From Bretschneidera sinensis (Eukaryota > Streptophyta > Magnoliopsida > Brassicales > Akaniaceae), in contig CM043702.1 in assembly GCA_023935145.1 (NCBI GenBank), forward strand, positions 58,361,001 through 58,425,000: 64,000 bases of DNA. Reading direction: 5' to 3'. The notes beneath the pieces were generated by a model, which searched no databases, had not been told where the DNA came from, and saw only the letters and a program-made list of their open reading frames with translations. Of this stretch, positions 31,877-41,920 are shown in pieces (position 1 is the stretch's first letter; each line of letters begins with the position of its first letter). A program made the translations under genes and the position numbers.

Positions 31877-32066
31877 TCTCAAGAACACGATCAAAGATTG
31901 ATCTCAATACCGTTCTTAAATCACCCTCAAGAACACGATCAGATCTTGATCTCTACTCCGTTCTTGAATCAACTCAAGAACACGATTAGATATTGATCTC
32001 TACTCCATTCTTGAATCACCTCAAGAACATGATCAGATATTGATCTCTACTCCGTTCTTAAATCAC
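31877..32066 (-). repeat. Copia-1 leader repeat, four units
   Basis: TCAAGAACAYGAT starts at 31879, 31927, 31974 and 32021 (periods 48, 47, 47), each unit closing with GTTCTTRAATCA. Same position and unit as in Copia-2, -3 and -4, but more copies. Confidence 0.9.
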
Positions 32067-32142
32067 CCAAGAAGTTGACCTTTGATTCTTAGAGTCTTGC
32101 TCCGATAACCCTCTGTTCTTGCTCCGATACCAGCTGTCCAAA

Positions 32143-32154
32143 ACTCTGATACCA
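32143..32154 (-). other. Copia-1 primer binding site (initiator Met)
   Basis: Minus strand TGGTATCAGAGT, one base from TGGTATCAGAGC, directly inside the 5' LTR. Two related GGTATCGGAGC/TTATCGGAGC words follow in the leader. Confidence 0.8.
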
Positions 32155-32155
32155 C

Positions 32156-33059
32156 TGTTGAAAATCATCTCAAGATGCCCAGGTGGTGATCTTCCAAATA
32201 CCCAAGTCTAGAATGATTTATAATAAAACTGAAACAAAACAGGAATCAAACCAATCAAAGAAAGAACACAAACAATTATTGTCGAGGTTCGGCAATGTGC
32301 TTACGTCCTCGTAAGCTCCTTTGAGCTCTCTGCAGTAAATCAATGGAGTTCTTAAAATTACAGCAACACCTTTTCAAGAATTCTCAAGTTCTTGAAGAAT
32401 GAAAGAAGAGAAAAAGAAAGTGATAAGGACTAGTGTTTCCCTAGAATTTTACCCAAGAAAATTCCAATAACAAAGCCTTTGAATCCCCAATCTATACTAC
32501 TCTCTCTCTGAACAATCAGCCTCTCTTGAATGAGTCTCTCCTGTGTTTAGTGTCTTTGCACTCTCATACACCATGTGTTCTACTTCACACACATTCACGT
32601 GTTTTGTTTCACACATGTTCTGCACATTCACATCACTTGGATGCTCACCTCACATCACGTCTTGAATGGCTCCTAGATCACCCTTTATATAGGGTAATGA
32701 CTTCCCCATCCAATCTTGGAGATCAATCTCCACCCTTAGATCTTAAGAACCAAAGACTCATGGTTCTCTAAGAGTCTAAGTAATCCTGTGTGTTTTAACC
32801 ATGCTCCGCGCACCATAGAAAAAGGCTGAATAACTTACTCTAGGTGTGGCTGGCGCCACGGCCCAGACCAGGGCACCCTCTTCATCCTTTCTGGGTGCCA
32901 CAGCGTGGGGGAGGCTGAGCCATAGTGCACACCTCCTCCAGGTCTTCTCCTTTGCTAGTGGTCGCGGTGCACACCACCTGTGCTATGGCGCACACCTGGA
33001 CCTGATGCTGATGAAGCTTCATGCTTTCATCCCGTTTAATACTTAGACAAATACCAACA
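32156..33059 (-). repeat. Copia-1 5' LTR
   Basis: 904 bp, TGTTGAAAATCATC...ATACCAACA, followed by duplication AATAA. TATA (minus) at 32683-32691. Confidence 0.92.
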
Positions 33060-33064
33060 AATAA

Positions 33065-33754
33065 TAAATACAATCACAAATATATCCAAGAATGGTTTAA
33101 ACACCCGATTCATTAGGTCCATAAATACTACAGGAGCATTAGTCAACCCAAATGGCATCACAAGGAATTCATATTGGCCATAACGTGTCCTAAAAGCAAT
33201 CTTAGGCACATCCCCCTCATTTATCCTTAGCTATTGATAACCTCATCTCAAGTATATTTTAGAAAACACCCTAGCCTTCTGTAACTACTCGAATAAATCA
33301 TCTATCTTGGGAAAAGGATATTTATTCTTGATGGTGATCTTATTCAACTATCTATAATCAATACACAACCTCATCGTTCCATCCTTCTTCTTCACAAACA
33401 ACACAGGGGCTCCCCAAGGCGACATACTAGGTCGAATAAATTGTTTATCTAACAACTCCTGATGTTGAACCTTCAATTCTCTCAACTCAACTGCTCCCAT
33501 TCTATAAGGTGCTATAGATATGGATGCTGATCCCGAAATCACCTTAATAGAAAACTCAATCCCTTTATTGGGAGGCAAACTAGACAACTCCTTAGGAAAC
33601 ACATCAGAAAAATCTTTCACTACTAAGATTTCTTCTAACTTCCTAATCTCCTTTCTAGAATCTATAACATATACCAAATACCCCTCACAAACCTTCTTCA
33701 ACCAATTAGTAGCAGTCAGGGCAGAAATAAGACAATTGGAAAGTATCTTACGTT
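33065..33754 (-). pseudogene. pol: Gypsy-A protease-RT linker and RT first half
   Basis: Open 33348-33701 reads [84 protein letters not shown] and MRLCIDYR, the N-terminal RT of a chromodomain Gypsy element. After a stop it goes on with [32 protein letters not shown] and VIVF to the Copia-1 insertion, which falls just before the catalytic Asp pair. Copia-3 cuts the linker on the other side. RT copies RNA into DNA; this copy is dead. Confidence 0.88.
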
Positions 33755-33759
33755 CTCCC

Positions 33760-34586
33760 TGTTGGTGTTTGTCTAAAGATTAAATGGGTTGAAGAGAAGC
33801 TTCAACAGTCTTCTGAGCCGCAGCACAAGGAGTGTGCACCGCGGCCTACAGCAAGGGAGAAGTTGGCCTGCACCAGGTGTGCACAGTGGCATAGAGTGGT
33901 TTCTGGCCCTGTGTGTGCTACAGCAAACCCTGTTCTGGGCCGCGACGCCAAGCACATCTTATGCTAATTTTTAGCACTCTTCTCCTGGTGAGTGGGGTTT
34001 GATTAAAATGCATAGGATCACTTAGACTTGTTGGAGGGCTATGATTGATTGGTCCTAAAGATCTAAGGGTTGAGATTGACTTCAAGACTGGTTCAAGAAG
34101 TTGATGCACTATATAAAGGGTCATCTAGCTTCAATCATAAGAAGATAAGATCATTATAAAAGAGAATTCAAGTGCAAGTGTGAGAGTGCAAAGATACAAA
34201 ACACAAGAGAGGCCCTAGAATAGATCTTATTCAAGAATGGCTGGGATTAAGAGAGAGCATACAAGAAGAGGGGTTCAAGGGCTTTGTAATTGAAATTTTC
34301 TTGGGGAAAATTCCAGGGAAACACTTAGTTTTTATCTCTTTCTTTTCTCTTCTTTCATGTATCAAGAACAAGAAGGTTCTTGAGGAGGTGTTGCTGTAAT
34401 TGTAAGAACTCACTGATTTAGTGCAGAAAGCTTGGAATAGCTCACGTGGTCGTAGGCATTTGCTGAACCTCGATAACAATTGCGTGTGTTCTTTCTTTGA
34501 TTGGTTTGTTTCTATTCATTACAAGTCATTCTAGATTTATGTGTTTGGAAGATCACCACCTGGGCATCTTGAGGTGATTTCCAACA
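33760..34586 (+). repeat. Copia-3 5' LTR
   Basis: 827 bp; TATA at 34110; GC-rich patch at 33810-33965 with CGCGGCC and GGGCCGCGACGCC words. This patch differs from those of Copia-1/-4 and Copia-2. Confidence 0.92.
34110..34118 (+). promoter_or_regulatory. TATA box of Copia-3 5' LTR
   Basis: TATATAAAG in GCACTATATAAAGGGTCATC; the same box in the 3' LTR is at 44445-44453. Confidence 0.72.
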
Positions 34587-34587
34587 G

Positions 34588-34599
34588 TGGTATCAGAGC
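34588..34599 (+). other. Copia-3 primer binding site (initiator Met)
   Basis: TGGTATCAGAGC, a perfect initiator-Met site two bases after the LTR end. Further GTATCAGAG words occur at about 34611 and 34631. Confidence 0.88.
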
Positions 34600-34670
34600 T
34601 AGCAACAACGAGTATCAGAGTTGAACAAGGGGTATCAGAGCAAGACTCCAAGAATCAAAGAAAACTTCTT

Positions 34671-34770
34671 GGGTGATTCAAGAACGGTGCTGGGATCAAG
34701 ATCTGATCGGGTTCTTGAGGGTGATTCAAGAACAGTGTTAGGATCAAGATTTGATCGAGTTCTTGAGATT
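34671..34770 (+). repeat. Copia-3 leader repeat, two units
   Basis: GTGATTCAAGAAC...GATCAAGAT...GTTCTTGAG occurs twice with a period of about 48 bases before gag. Confidence 0.82.
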
Positions 34771-34826
34771 TAGAAGTTGGAAAGCAATTGTGGGTGCTAC
34801 ATAAATCTTGGGATTTTCTCCGCAAG

Positions 34827-35657
34827 ATGGGTTCAAATTTCATTGTTGAGAAGTTTGATGGAAAGGGAGACTTTGCCTTTTGGAAGCGAAAAATCAAAGC
34901 GGTTCTTATGCAACAAAAGGTGGACTTGGCTATTGGAGAAGATGATGATTTTCCAACAAGTATCATGGAGGTCCAGTGGATTAAGATGAAAAAGATGGCA
35001 TATAGCACCATCTTTCTGCATATGTCGGATAGTGTGACAAGAGAATGTGAAGATTCGGAAGATCCAGCTGTCATATAGAAGAAACTAGATGAGTTGTTTC
35101 TTACCAAAACTCTCCCTAATAAGATTTATCTTCTTAAACGAATCTTTGCTTTTAAAATGGATCCTAATAAAGAGTTGCAAGATAATCTTGATATGTTTAA
35201 TAAACTAGTTCAAGATTTGGCTAGTTGTAGTATAACATTCCCGGATGAATAATTGGCTGTTATATTATTGATTTGTCTTCCTGATTATTTTGAAAGTTTG
35301 ATTAATGCTATTGAATATGGAAGAGATACACTAACCAAGGAAATTGTGATCAATGCTACAAGGGCTCACGATTTTAAAGCCAAGATGAGGGAAGCATCGA
35401 GTGGAGAAGGGTTTTTCGTTAGAGGAAGGCCAGCAACTCGGAATGGCAGTAGTATCCATGGCAACTACCAGGATAAACCAAAGGGTAGAGGGCAGAGCCA
35501 TGGGAGAGCGCACTCCAAACCAAAATTTGGAGGAAAGAGATGCTACTGCTACGATAAGGAGGGTCATTTTAAGAAAGATTGCAAGAAGAAGTTGTGGCTT
35601 GAGAGAGAAAGAAGCCATACCAAGAATGGAGAGGCTTCGGTTGCCAAAGGAGAATAG
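34827..35657 (+). pseudogene. gag: Copia-3 gag, full-length form
   Basis: Start ATG at 34827 (MGSNFIVEKFDGKGDFAFWK). It reads KAVLMQQKVDLAIGEDDD and DSVTRECEDSEDPAVI, a stop replacing Trp at about 35076, KKLDELFLTKTL and KELQDNLD. Then 62 codons (35193-35378: MFNKLVQDLASCSI, stop, LAVILLICLPDYFESLINAI, YGRDTLTKE) that are conserved in Copia capsid proteins and missing in the other three copies. It ends with AKMREASSGEGF, the basic block and the intact zinc knuckle CYCYDKEGHFKKDC. Confidence 0.87.
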
Positions 35658-35659
35658 CA

Positions 35660-35958
35660 AGATGATGTTCTTGTTGTGTGCTCAAATATGAGTAGGAGGT
35701 AAGGCAACGATAAATGGATCCTAGATTCCAGGTGCACTTATCACATGTGCCCTCACAGGGATTGGTTCAAGAATTTCAAGGAAACCAATGATGTAAAGGT
35801 TTTCTTGGGGAATGATACTTCTCACCAAGTGAGGGGGATAGGAGATATCCAGTTGAGGATGTTTGATGGAGTTACTAGGATGTTGAGGAAAGTGAGATAT
35901 CTTTCAGAGTTGAGAAGAAATTTCATCTCATTGGTGCAGCTAGATTCCATGGGGTACA
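35660..35958 (+). pseudogene. pol: Copia-3 protease and pre-integrase, cut by Copia-4
   Basis: Reads KWILDSRCTYHMCPHRDWF (D-S-R in place of D-S-G at the protease site), VKVFLGNDTSHQVRG, MFDGVTRMLRKVRYLSEL and LVQLDSMGY, where Copia-4 is inserted. The reading resumes at 41565. Confidence 0.85.
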
Positions 35959-36870
35959 TGTTGGTATTTATCTAAGGATTAAACGGGATGGAAACATGAA
36001 GCTTCATCAGCATCAGGTCCATGTGTGCGCTGTGGCACAGGTGGTATGTGTCGCGGCCACCAGCAAAGGAGATGACCTGGAAGAGGTGTGCGCTGTTGCT
36101 CAGCCTCCCCCACGCTGCGGCGCCCAGAAAGGATGAAGTGTGTGCCCTAGTCTGGGCCGCGGCCAGCCCTATTTTGAGCCATGGTGCCAGGCACACCTGA
36201 AGCATGCTTTCAGCCTTTTGAGATAGTGCGTGAGACTTAGTTAAAATGCACAGGATTACTTAGACTCTTAGAGAGCCATAGGTCTTTGGTTCTTGAGATC
36301 TAAGGGTGGAGATTGATCTTCATGATTGGATGAGGAAGTCATTGCCCTATATAAAGGGTCATCTAGGAGCCATTCAAGACATGATGAGACGAGGTGAGCA
36401 TCCAGGTGATGTGAATTTGCAGAACATGTGAATCTATGTGAAATAAAACACATGGTGTGTGAGAGTGCAAAGACACTAAACACAGGAGAGGCTCATTCAA
36501 GAGAGACTAGTTGTTTAGAAAGAGAGTAGTATAGATTGGGGATTCAAGAGCTTTGTAAGTGGAATTTTCTTGGGGAAAATTCCAGGGAAACACTTAGTCC
36601 TTATCACTTTCTTTTATCTTCTTTCGTTCTTCAAGAACTTGAGGATTCTTGAAAATGTGTTGCTGTAAATTGTAAGAGCTCATTGATTTAGTGCAGAGAG
36701 CTCGGAGGAGCTCACGGGGACGTAGGAACATTGCCGAACCCCGATAACAATTGCTTGTGTTCTTTCTTTGATTGGTTTGATTCCTGTTTTGTTTCGGTTT
36801 TATTACAAATCATTCTAGACTTGGGTGCTTGGAAGATCACCACTTGGGCATCTTGAGGTGATTTCCAACA
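35959..36870 (+). repeat. Copia-4 5' LTR
   Basis: 912 bp, TATA at 36348, GC-rich patch at 36020-36190 (CGCGGCC, GGGCCGCGGCC). Confidence 0.92.
36348..36356 (+). promoter_or_regulatory. TATA box of Copia-4 5' LTR
   Basis: TATATAAAG in GCCCTATATAAAGGGTC; the matching box of the 3' LTR is at 41021-41029. Confidence 0.72.
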
Positions 36871-36871
36871 G

Positions 36872-36937
36872 TGGTATCAGAACTGGAAGAGATACCACCA
36901 ACAGTGGTATCAGAGCTTTAAACAGCTGGTATCGGAG
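36872..36937 (+). other. Copia-4 primer binding site and repeated primer-site-like words
   Basis: The proper site TGGTATCAGAAC (36872-36883) has one change. A second CCAACAGTGGTATCAGAGC at 36898-36916 repeats the LTR end plus a perfect site, and GGTATCGGAGC follows at about 36926. A TTATCAGAG word follows at about 36950. Confidence 0.78.
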
Positions 36938-36992
36938 CAAGAACAGGGGGTTATCAGAGTAAGACTCCAAGAATCAAAGGTCAACTTATTGG

Positions 36993-37138
36993 GTGATTCA
37001 AGAACAGAGTAGAGATCAATATCTGATCATATTTTTGAGGTGATTCAAGAACGGAGTAGAAATCAAGATCTGATAATGTTCTTAAAGGTGATTCAAGAAC
37101 GGAATTGAGATCCATCTTTGATCGTGTTCTTGAGATTT
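36993..37138 (+). repeat. Copia-4 leader repeat, three units
   Basis: GTGATTCAAGAAC starts at 36993, 37040 and 37088 (periods 47 and 48), each unit ending in GTTCTT-type sequence. Confidence 0.88.
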
Positions 37139-37195
37139 AGAAGAAGTTGGAAAGTAATTGTGGGTACTGTATAAATCTGAGATTTTCTCCGCAAG

Positions 37196-37765
37196 ATGAG
37201 TTCAAACATCATTGTTGAGAAGTTTGATGGAAAGAAAGACTTTGCCCTTTAGAAGTAGAAAATCAAGGCAGTTCTTATGCAACAAAAGTTGGACTTGGCG
37301 ATTGGAGAATATGACACTTTTCCAGCAAGTATCACAAAGGTCCAGCAGAATGAGATGAAGAAGATGGCGTACAACACCATCTTTCTAAACATGTCAGATA
37401 GTGTCACAAGGGAGTGCGGAGACTCAGAAGATCCAGCTGTCATTTGGAAGAGACTAGATGAGTTGTTTCTTACTAAGACTCTCCCTAATAAGAGGTATCT
37501 TCGTAAACGAATCTTTGCTTTTAAAATGGATCCTGATAAAGAGTTGCAAGATAATCTTGATGCCAAGATGAGGGAAGCATCAAGTGGAGAAGGGCTGTTC
37601 GTTAGAGGAAGGCCAGCAACTTGGTATGGCAGTAACATATATGGCTACTACCGGTACAAAGGTAGAGGATAAAGCCATGGGAGAGCGCACTCCAAACCGA
37701 GATTTGAAGGGAAGAGATGATTCTACTGCCATAAGGAGGGTCATTTCAAGAAAGATTGCAAGAAG
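37196..37765 (+). pseudogene. gag: Copia-4 gag
   Basis: ATG at 37196 (MSSNIIVEKFDGKKDFAL), two stops at 37249-37257 replacing Trp and Arg/Lys, then LMQQKLDLAIGEYDTFPAS, DSVTRECGDSEDPAVIWKRL and LQDNLD joined directly to AKMREASSGEGLFVRGRP. The basic block GYYRYKGRG is followed by stops, and the zinc knuckle reads FYCHKEGHFKKDC after a stop at its first Cys. Lacks the 62-codon segment at the same junction as Copia-1 and -2. Confidence 0.86.
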
Positions 37766-37849
37766 ATGATGAGGGATGAGGGAGGAAGCCATACCAAGAA
37801 TGGAGAGGCTTTGGTTGCCAAGGAAGAACAGTAAGATGGTGTTCTTGTT

Positions 37850-38480
37850 GTGTGCTCAAATGTGAGCAAGGGGCAAAAAGGCAGTGGGAAATGGATCTTG
37901 GATACCGGGTGCACCTATCATATGTGTCCTCACCAGGATTGGTTCAAGAATTTCAAGGAAACCAATGATGGAAAGGTTTTCCTGAGGAATGATACTTCTT
38001 ACCAAGTGAGGGGCACGAGAGACATCAAGTTGAGCATGTTTGATGGAATGACTAGGCTACTGAGGAATGTGAGATATCTTTCGGAGTTGAGAAGAAATTT
38101 GATCTCATTGGGGCAGCTAGATTCTATAGGGTACACATACAAAGCAGAGGGAGGACATATCAAGGTAACCAAGGGATCTTTGATAATGTTCAAAGCAGCA
38201 ATGAAGGATGGTCTATATGAGATGATCGGAGACACGGAGATCAAGGATCAAGCAGTAAGCTTGATGGCTGAGACGGATAAGGCAGCCCTTTGGGATAATC
38301 GCTGTTGATACATGAGCAAAAAGGGCCTGCAAGTTTTCAGCAAGGATGGTCTACTTGATGGTGACAAAGTAGAGAAACTTGATTTCTACGAATGTTGTGT
38401 TCTTGGGAAACAACATCGGGTTAGCTTCATCACTAGAGTGCATAATTCTAAGAGCATTCTTGACTACATTCATGCAGATC
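37850..38480 (+). pseudogene. pol: Copia-4 protease, pre-integrase and integrase start
   Basis: The open frame 37850-38308 contains WILDTGCTYHMCPHQDWF, the only intact D-T-G protease site among the Copia copies, then YQVRGTRDIKLSMFDGM, RRNLISLGQLDSIGYTYK and MKDGLYEMIGD. The zinc finger is damaged: after a stop it reads YMSKKGLQVF and FYECCVLGKQHRVSF, and the first His has become Asp. IHADL carries the first integrase Asp, then a stop replaces Trp. Confidence 0.84.
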
Positions 38481-38499
38481 TTTGAGGGTCAGCAAGAAC

Positions 38500-39120
38500 A
38501 CCAACACAGGGAGGTAACCTTTACTTTCTATCTTTAATTGATGATTATTCTAGAAAGGTTTGGGTTTATTTGCTCAAAAATAAAACAGATGCTTTGAATA
38601 AATTAGTGGGGTAGAAAAAGCTGAAGGAACTCAAACGGGCAGGGTAGTTAAGGTGTTAAGAACTGATAATGGCTTAGAAGTTTTTAACAAGGAACTTGAT
38701 CAATTCTGTATGTTAAATGGGGTTCTAAGACATAGAATGATTGTGAAAACCCCTCAGCAAAATAGAGTTGTTGAGAGGATGAATAAGACCCTTATGGAAA
38801 AGGTTAGGTGCATGTTTTTAGGATATAGATTACCCAAATGTTTTTGGGGGGAAGTGGCGTCTACTGTTGTGTATTTGGTTAATAGATCGCCCTCTAGAGC
38901 TCAAGACTCTCGAGGAGATGTGGAGTGGAAAACCCCCTAAGTTGAACAACCTTAGAACTTTTGGGTGTGCTACGTTTGCACATTAAAAAGATGATAAACT
39001 TAGCCCAATGTCTAGAAAATATGTGTTTCTAGGATATGGGGAAGGGGCTAAGGGTTATAGGTTCTAGTCCTTATAGCAAAAAGGATTTAAACTCATAATA
39101 AGTAGGGATGTCATTTTTAA
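38500..39120 (+). pseudogene. pol: Copia-4 integrase core
   Basis: Reads GGNLYFLSLIDDYSRKVWVYLLKNKTDALNKL, a frame change near 38615, then the open part 38653-38940: LRTDNGLEVFNKEL (second Asp present) and TPQQNRVVERMNKTLMEK (Glu present). A frame change at about 38900 precedes FGCATFAH and FLGYGEGAKGY. Core residues survive but the frame does not. Confidence 0.83.
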
Positions 39121-39139
39121 TGAGCATTTATTTCCCAAT

Positions 39140-40540
39140 TTGGAGAAAACTAACCCTGCAGGGGATAGTGAGAAAACCAGTTCGGTATTTATGGAGCACA
39201 GCATCAAGGAAAATTCAGTTCAGGTAGAGCAAGAAAGGCAAGAGGGTTTGGACCAGGTAGAGCCCATTGATGAATGCCAAGCTCATGACACTCAAGAGGA
39301 GGATGAACTAGAAGGGGATGATGCAGCAAGTCAGAATGACTATCAGCTCACAAGAGATCGGGAAAGAAGGCTAGTCAGACCAACTTTGAGATATGGTTTT
39401 GCGGCTGTGAATGTAGCAGCTCCTTGGACAAGAGGAGGGATAAGTGAACCAGAGACTTACATTGATGCCATGAGATGTAAGGATTCGTCAAGATGGAAGC
39501 TAGCTATAGAGGAAGAAATGGATTCTTTGAGGAAGAACAACTCTTGGGAATTGGTGCACATTCTAGGAAAACAGAGAGTTATGGATTGTAAGAGCACTTA
39601 CAAAATCAAAGAAGGGAACCCTTCAGGGGTTGAAGTCCAGAATAAGGCTAGGCTAGTGGCAAAGGGGTTCACACAAAGGGACGACATAGATTTCACAGAA
39701 ACCTTCCCACTTGGACGCAAGGTGGAGGAAGTGGTGATTATCCTCATCTATGTCAATGATATGCTGTTGGTTGGGAACAGCAGGGAGAGGATAGAAAGGT
39801 TGACATCTCAACTCAGTGAGGAGTTCGAGAGGAATGATCTTGGCCTTGCATAAAAGATCCTTGGGATGAGAAGAATTCGAGAAAGGAGAGAAATTAGTTG
39901 AAGGTTTTTCAGTCTTCTGACATAGAAAAGGTGTTGTATGAGTTTTCTATGGAAGATGGTAAGCCAATGAAGATTCGCCTTGCTGGTCATTTTAAGTTCT
40001 CTAGTGAACAATGTCCTAGAACAGATGAGGAGAAGAAAGAAATGGAAAAGGTCCTTTACTCTAGTGTGGTTGGATCAGTCATGTTCATGACAGTAAGCAC
40101 TAGACCTAACATTTCTCAGGCAATTAGAGTTCTTAGTAGATTTGTGAGTAATCTTGGAAAGGAGCTTTAGCTTGGGATAAAGTGGTTGCTGAGGTACTTG
40201 AAGGCTCAGTGGTAGTCAGTGGTAGCACTCTCGACAACCGGGGCAGAGTACATCGCGGTAACGGAAGCCATGAAGGAGGCTATGTGGAGCAAAGGGTTGT
40301 TGGACGAGTGGAAGGTCCTAAAAGAGTAGGTAGTGGTGTCTTCGGATAGCCAAAGTGTGTGCCACTTGTGTAGGAACCCGGTGTTACATGAGAGGACTAA
40401 ACATATGGATATTCAGTATCATTTCATTCAGGAAAATGTTAAGGAATGATGCATTCATGTGGACAAAGTCGCAACGGAAGAAAATCCTGCAGATTTAGGC
40501 ACCAAAGTTCAATCATTGCCTTGGACTTTTTAGGATTGGA
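39140..40540 (+). pseudogene. pol: Copia-4 shortened RT and RNase H
   Basis: The open frame 39140-39853 has the acidic linker, DRERRLVRPTLRYGF, the SWELVHILGK block and KARLVAKGFTQRDDIDFTETFPLGRKVEEV, then VIILIYVNDMLLVGN. The RT core is missing and Y-V-D-D has become Y-V-N-D. After a stop at 39851 come 39898-40170 (SQSSDIEKVLYEFSMEDGK-like, VLSRFVSN), RYLKAQW with a stop, ALSTTGAEYIAVTEAMKEAMW and DSQSVCHL. The first RNase H half is absent. Confidence 0.88.
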
Positions 40541-40630
40541 GTCGGTTGCTATGGTGACTCAAGTTGAGTTTGGATCCTGAGTTCTCTGCATAATGGATTC
40601 AGGTTTAATCGCTTAGACAAAGGTAGAGAT

Positions 40631-41559
40631 TGTTGGTATTTGTTTAAGGATTAAACGGGATGGAAGCATGAAGCTTCATCAGCATCAGGTCCAGGTGTGC
40701 GCCGCAGCACAGGTGGTGTGTGCCATGGCCACCAGCAAAGGAGAAGATCTGGAGGAGGTGTGCACCATGGCTCAGCCTCCCCCACGTCGCGGCGCCAAAA
40801 AAGGATGAAGTGTATGCCCATGTCTAGGCCACGGCCAGCCCTGTTCTGGGCCGCGACGCTAGGCACACATGGAGCATGCTTTTCAGCCTTTTAAGATAGT
40901 GTGTGAGACTTGGTTAAAATGCATAGGATTACTTAGACTCTTAGAGAGCCATGGGTCTTTGGTTCTTGAGATCTAAGGGTGGAGATTGATCTTCAAGATT
41001 GGACGAGGAAGTCATTTCCCTATATAAAGGGTCATCTAGGAGCCATTCAAAACATGATGAGATGAGGTGAGCATCCAGGTGATGTGAATGTGCAGAACAT
41101 ATGTGAAACAGAACATGTGAATGTGTGTGAAATATAACACATGGTGTGTGAGAGTGCAAAGACATTAAACACAGGAGACACTCATTTAAGAGAGGCTGGT
41201 TGTTTAGAGAGAGAGTAGTATAGATTAGGGATTCAAGGGCTTTGTAAGGGGAATTTTCTTGGGTAAAATGCCAGGGAAGCACTTAGTCCTTATCACTTTC
41301 TTTTCTCTTCTTTCGTTCTTTAAGAACTTGAGGATTCTTGAAGAGGTGTTGTTGTAAATTGTAAGAAATCATTGATTTAGTGCAGAGAGCTCGGAGGAGC
41401 TCACGGGGACGTAGGCACATTGTCGAACCTCGATAACAATTTCTTGTGTTCTTTCTTTGATTGGTTTACTTCCTATTTTGTTTCGGTTTTATTACAAGTC
41501 ATTCTAGACTTGGGTGTTTGGAAGATCACCACCTAGGCATCTTGAGGTGATTTCCAATA
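40631..41559 (+). repeat. Copia-4 3' LTR
   Basis: 929 bp, preceded by the polypurine tract AAAGGTAGAGAT (40619-40630). TATA at 41021. Longer than the 5' LTR by a few short insertions. Confidence 0.92.
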
Positions 41560-41564
41560 GTACA

Positions 41565-41920
41565 CATACAAAGTAGAGGGAGGAAAGATCAAGGTAACCA
41601 AGGGATCTTTAATATAGATCAAAACAGCAATAAAGGATGGTCTCTATGAGAGGATCGAAGACATGAACATCAAGGATCAAACAGCAAGCTTGATGGCTGA
41701 GATGGATAAAGCAGCCCTTTGGCACAATCTCTTGGGACCCATGAGCGAAAAGGGTCTGCAAGTTCTCAGCAAGAATGGTCTACTTAATAGGGTCAAAGTA
41801 GAGAAACTTGATTTCTGTGAATGTTGTGTTCTTGGGAAACAACATCGGGTCCGCTTCAACACCGGAGTGCACAAGTCTAAGGGCATTCTTGACTACATTC
41901 ATGTCGATCTTTAGGGGCCA
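41565..41920 (+). pseudogene. pol: Copia-3 pre-integrase and zinc finger, continued after Copia-4
   Basis: TYKVEGGKIKVTKGSLI, a stop, then the open part 41663-41914: AALWHNLLGPMSEKGLQVLSK (second His replaced by Pro) and FCECCVLGKQHRVRF, ending IHVDL with the first integrase Asp and a stop in place of Trp. Confidence 0.85.

Larger units (their letters stand above)
4581..33059 (-). mobile_element. Copia-1: Ty1/Copia element (Tork-like) hosting Gypsy-B
   Basis: LTRs at 4581-5452 and 32156-33059 start TGTTGGAAATCACC or TGTTGAAAATCATC and end ATACCAACA in plus-strand text. They are flanked by the duplication AATAA (4576-4580, 33060-33064). On the minus strand the order is 5' LTR, Met primer site, repeated leader, gag with zinc knuckle, pre-integrase, integrase, shortened RT, shortened RNase H, 3' LTR. 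Gypsy-B sits in the region before RT (DYQLTRDRERRLV). Rejoining 6746 to 29667 restores that region. As in the other three Copia copies here, the RT core and the first half of RNase H are missing. Confidence 0.93.
35959..41559 (+). mobile_element. Copia-4: Tork-like Copia element inside Copia-3
   Basis: LTRs at 35959-36870 and 40631-41559 (TGTTGGTATTT...TTTCCAACA; last bases CCAATA in the 3' copy). Perfect duplication GTACA (35954-35958, 41560-41564). Rejoining the flanks restores the pre-integrase sequence of Copia-3 in frame. Same strand as its host. Gag lacks the 62-codon segment. RT and RNase H carry the family losses. LTR type matches Copia-1 rather than Copia-3. Confidence 0.94.

Noticed and set aside
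35193..35378. The extra gag segment of Copia-3 as a retained intron
   Set aside because: The junction is uniquely placed and its borders are not GT-AG; the segment also codes conserved capsid wording.
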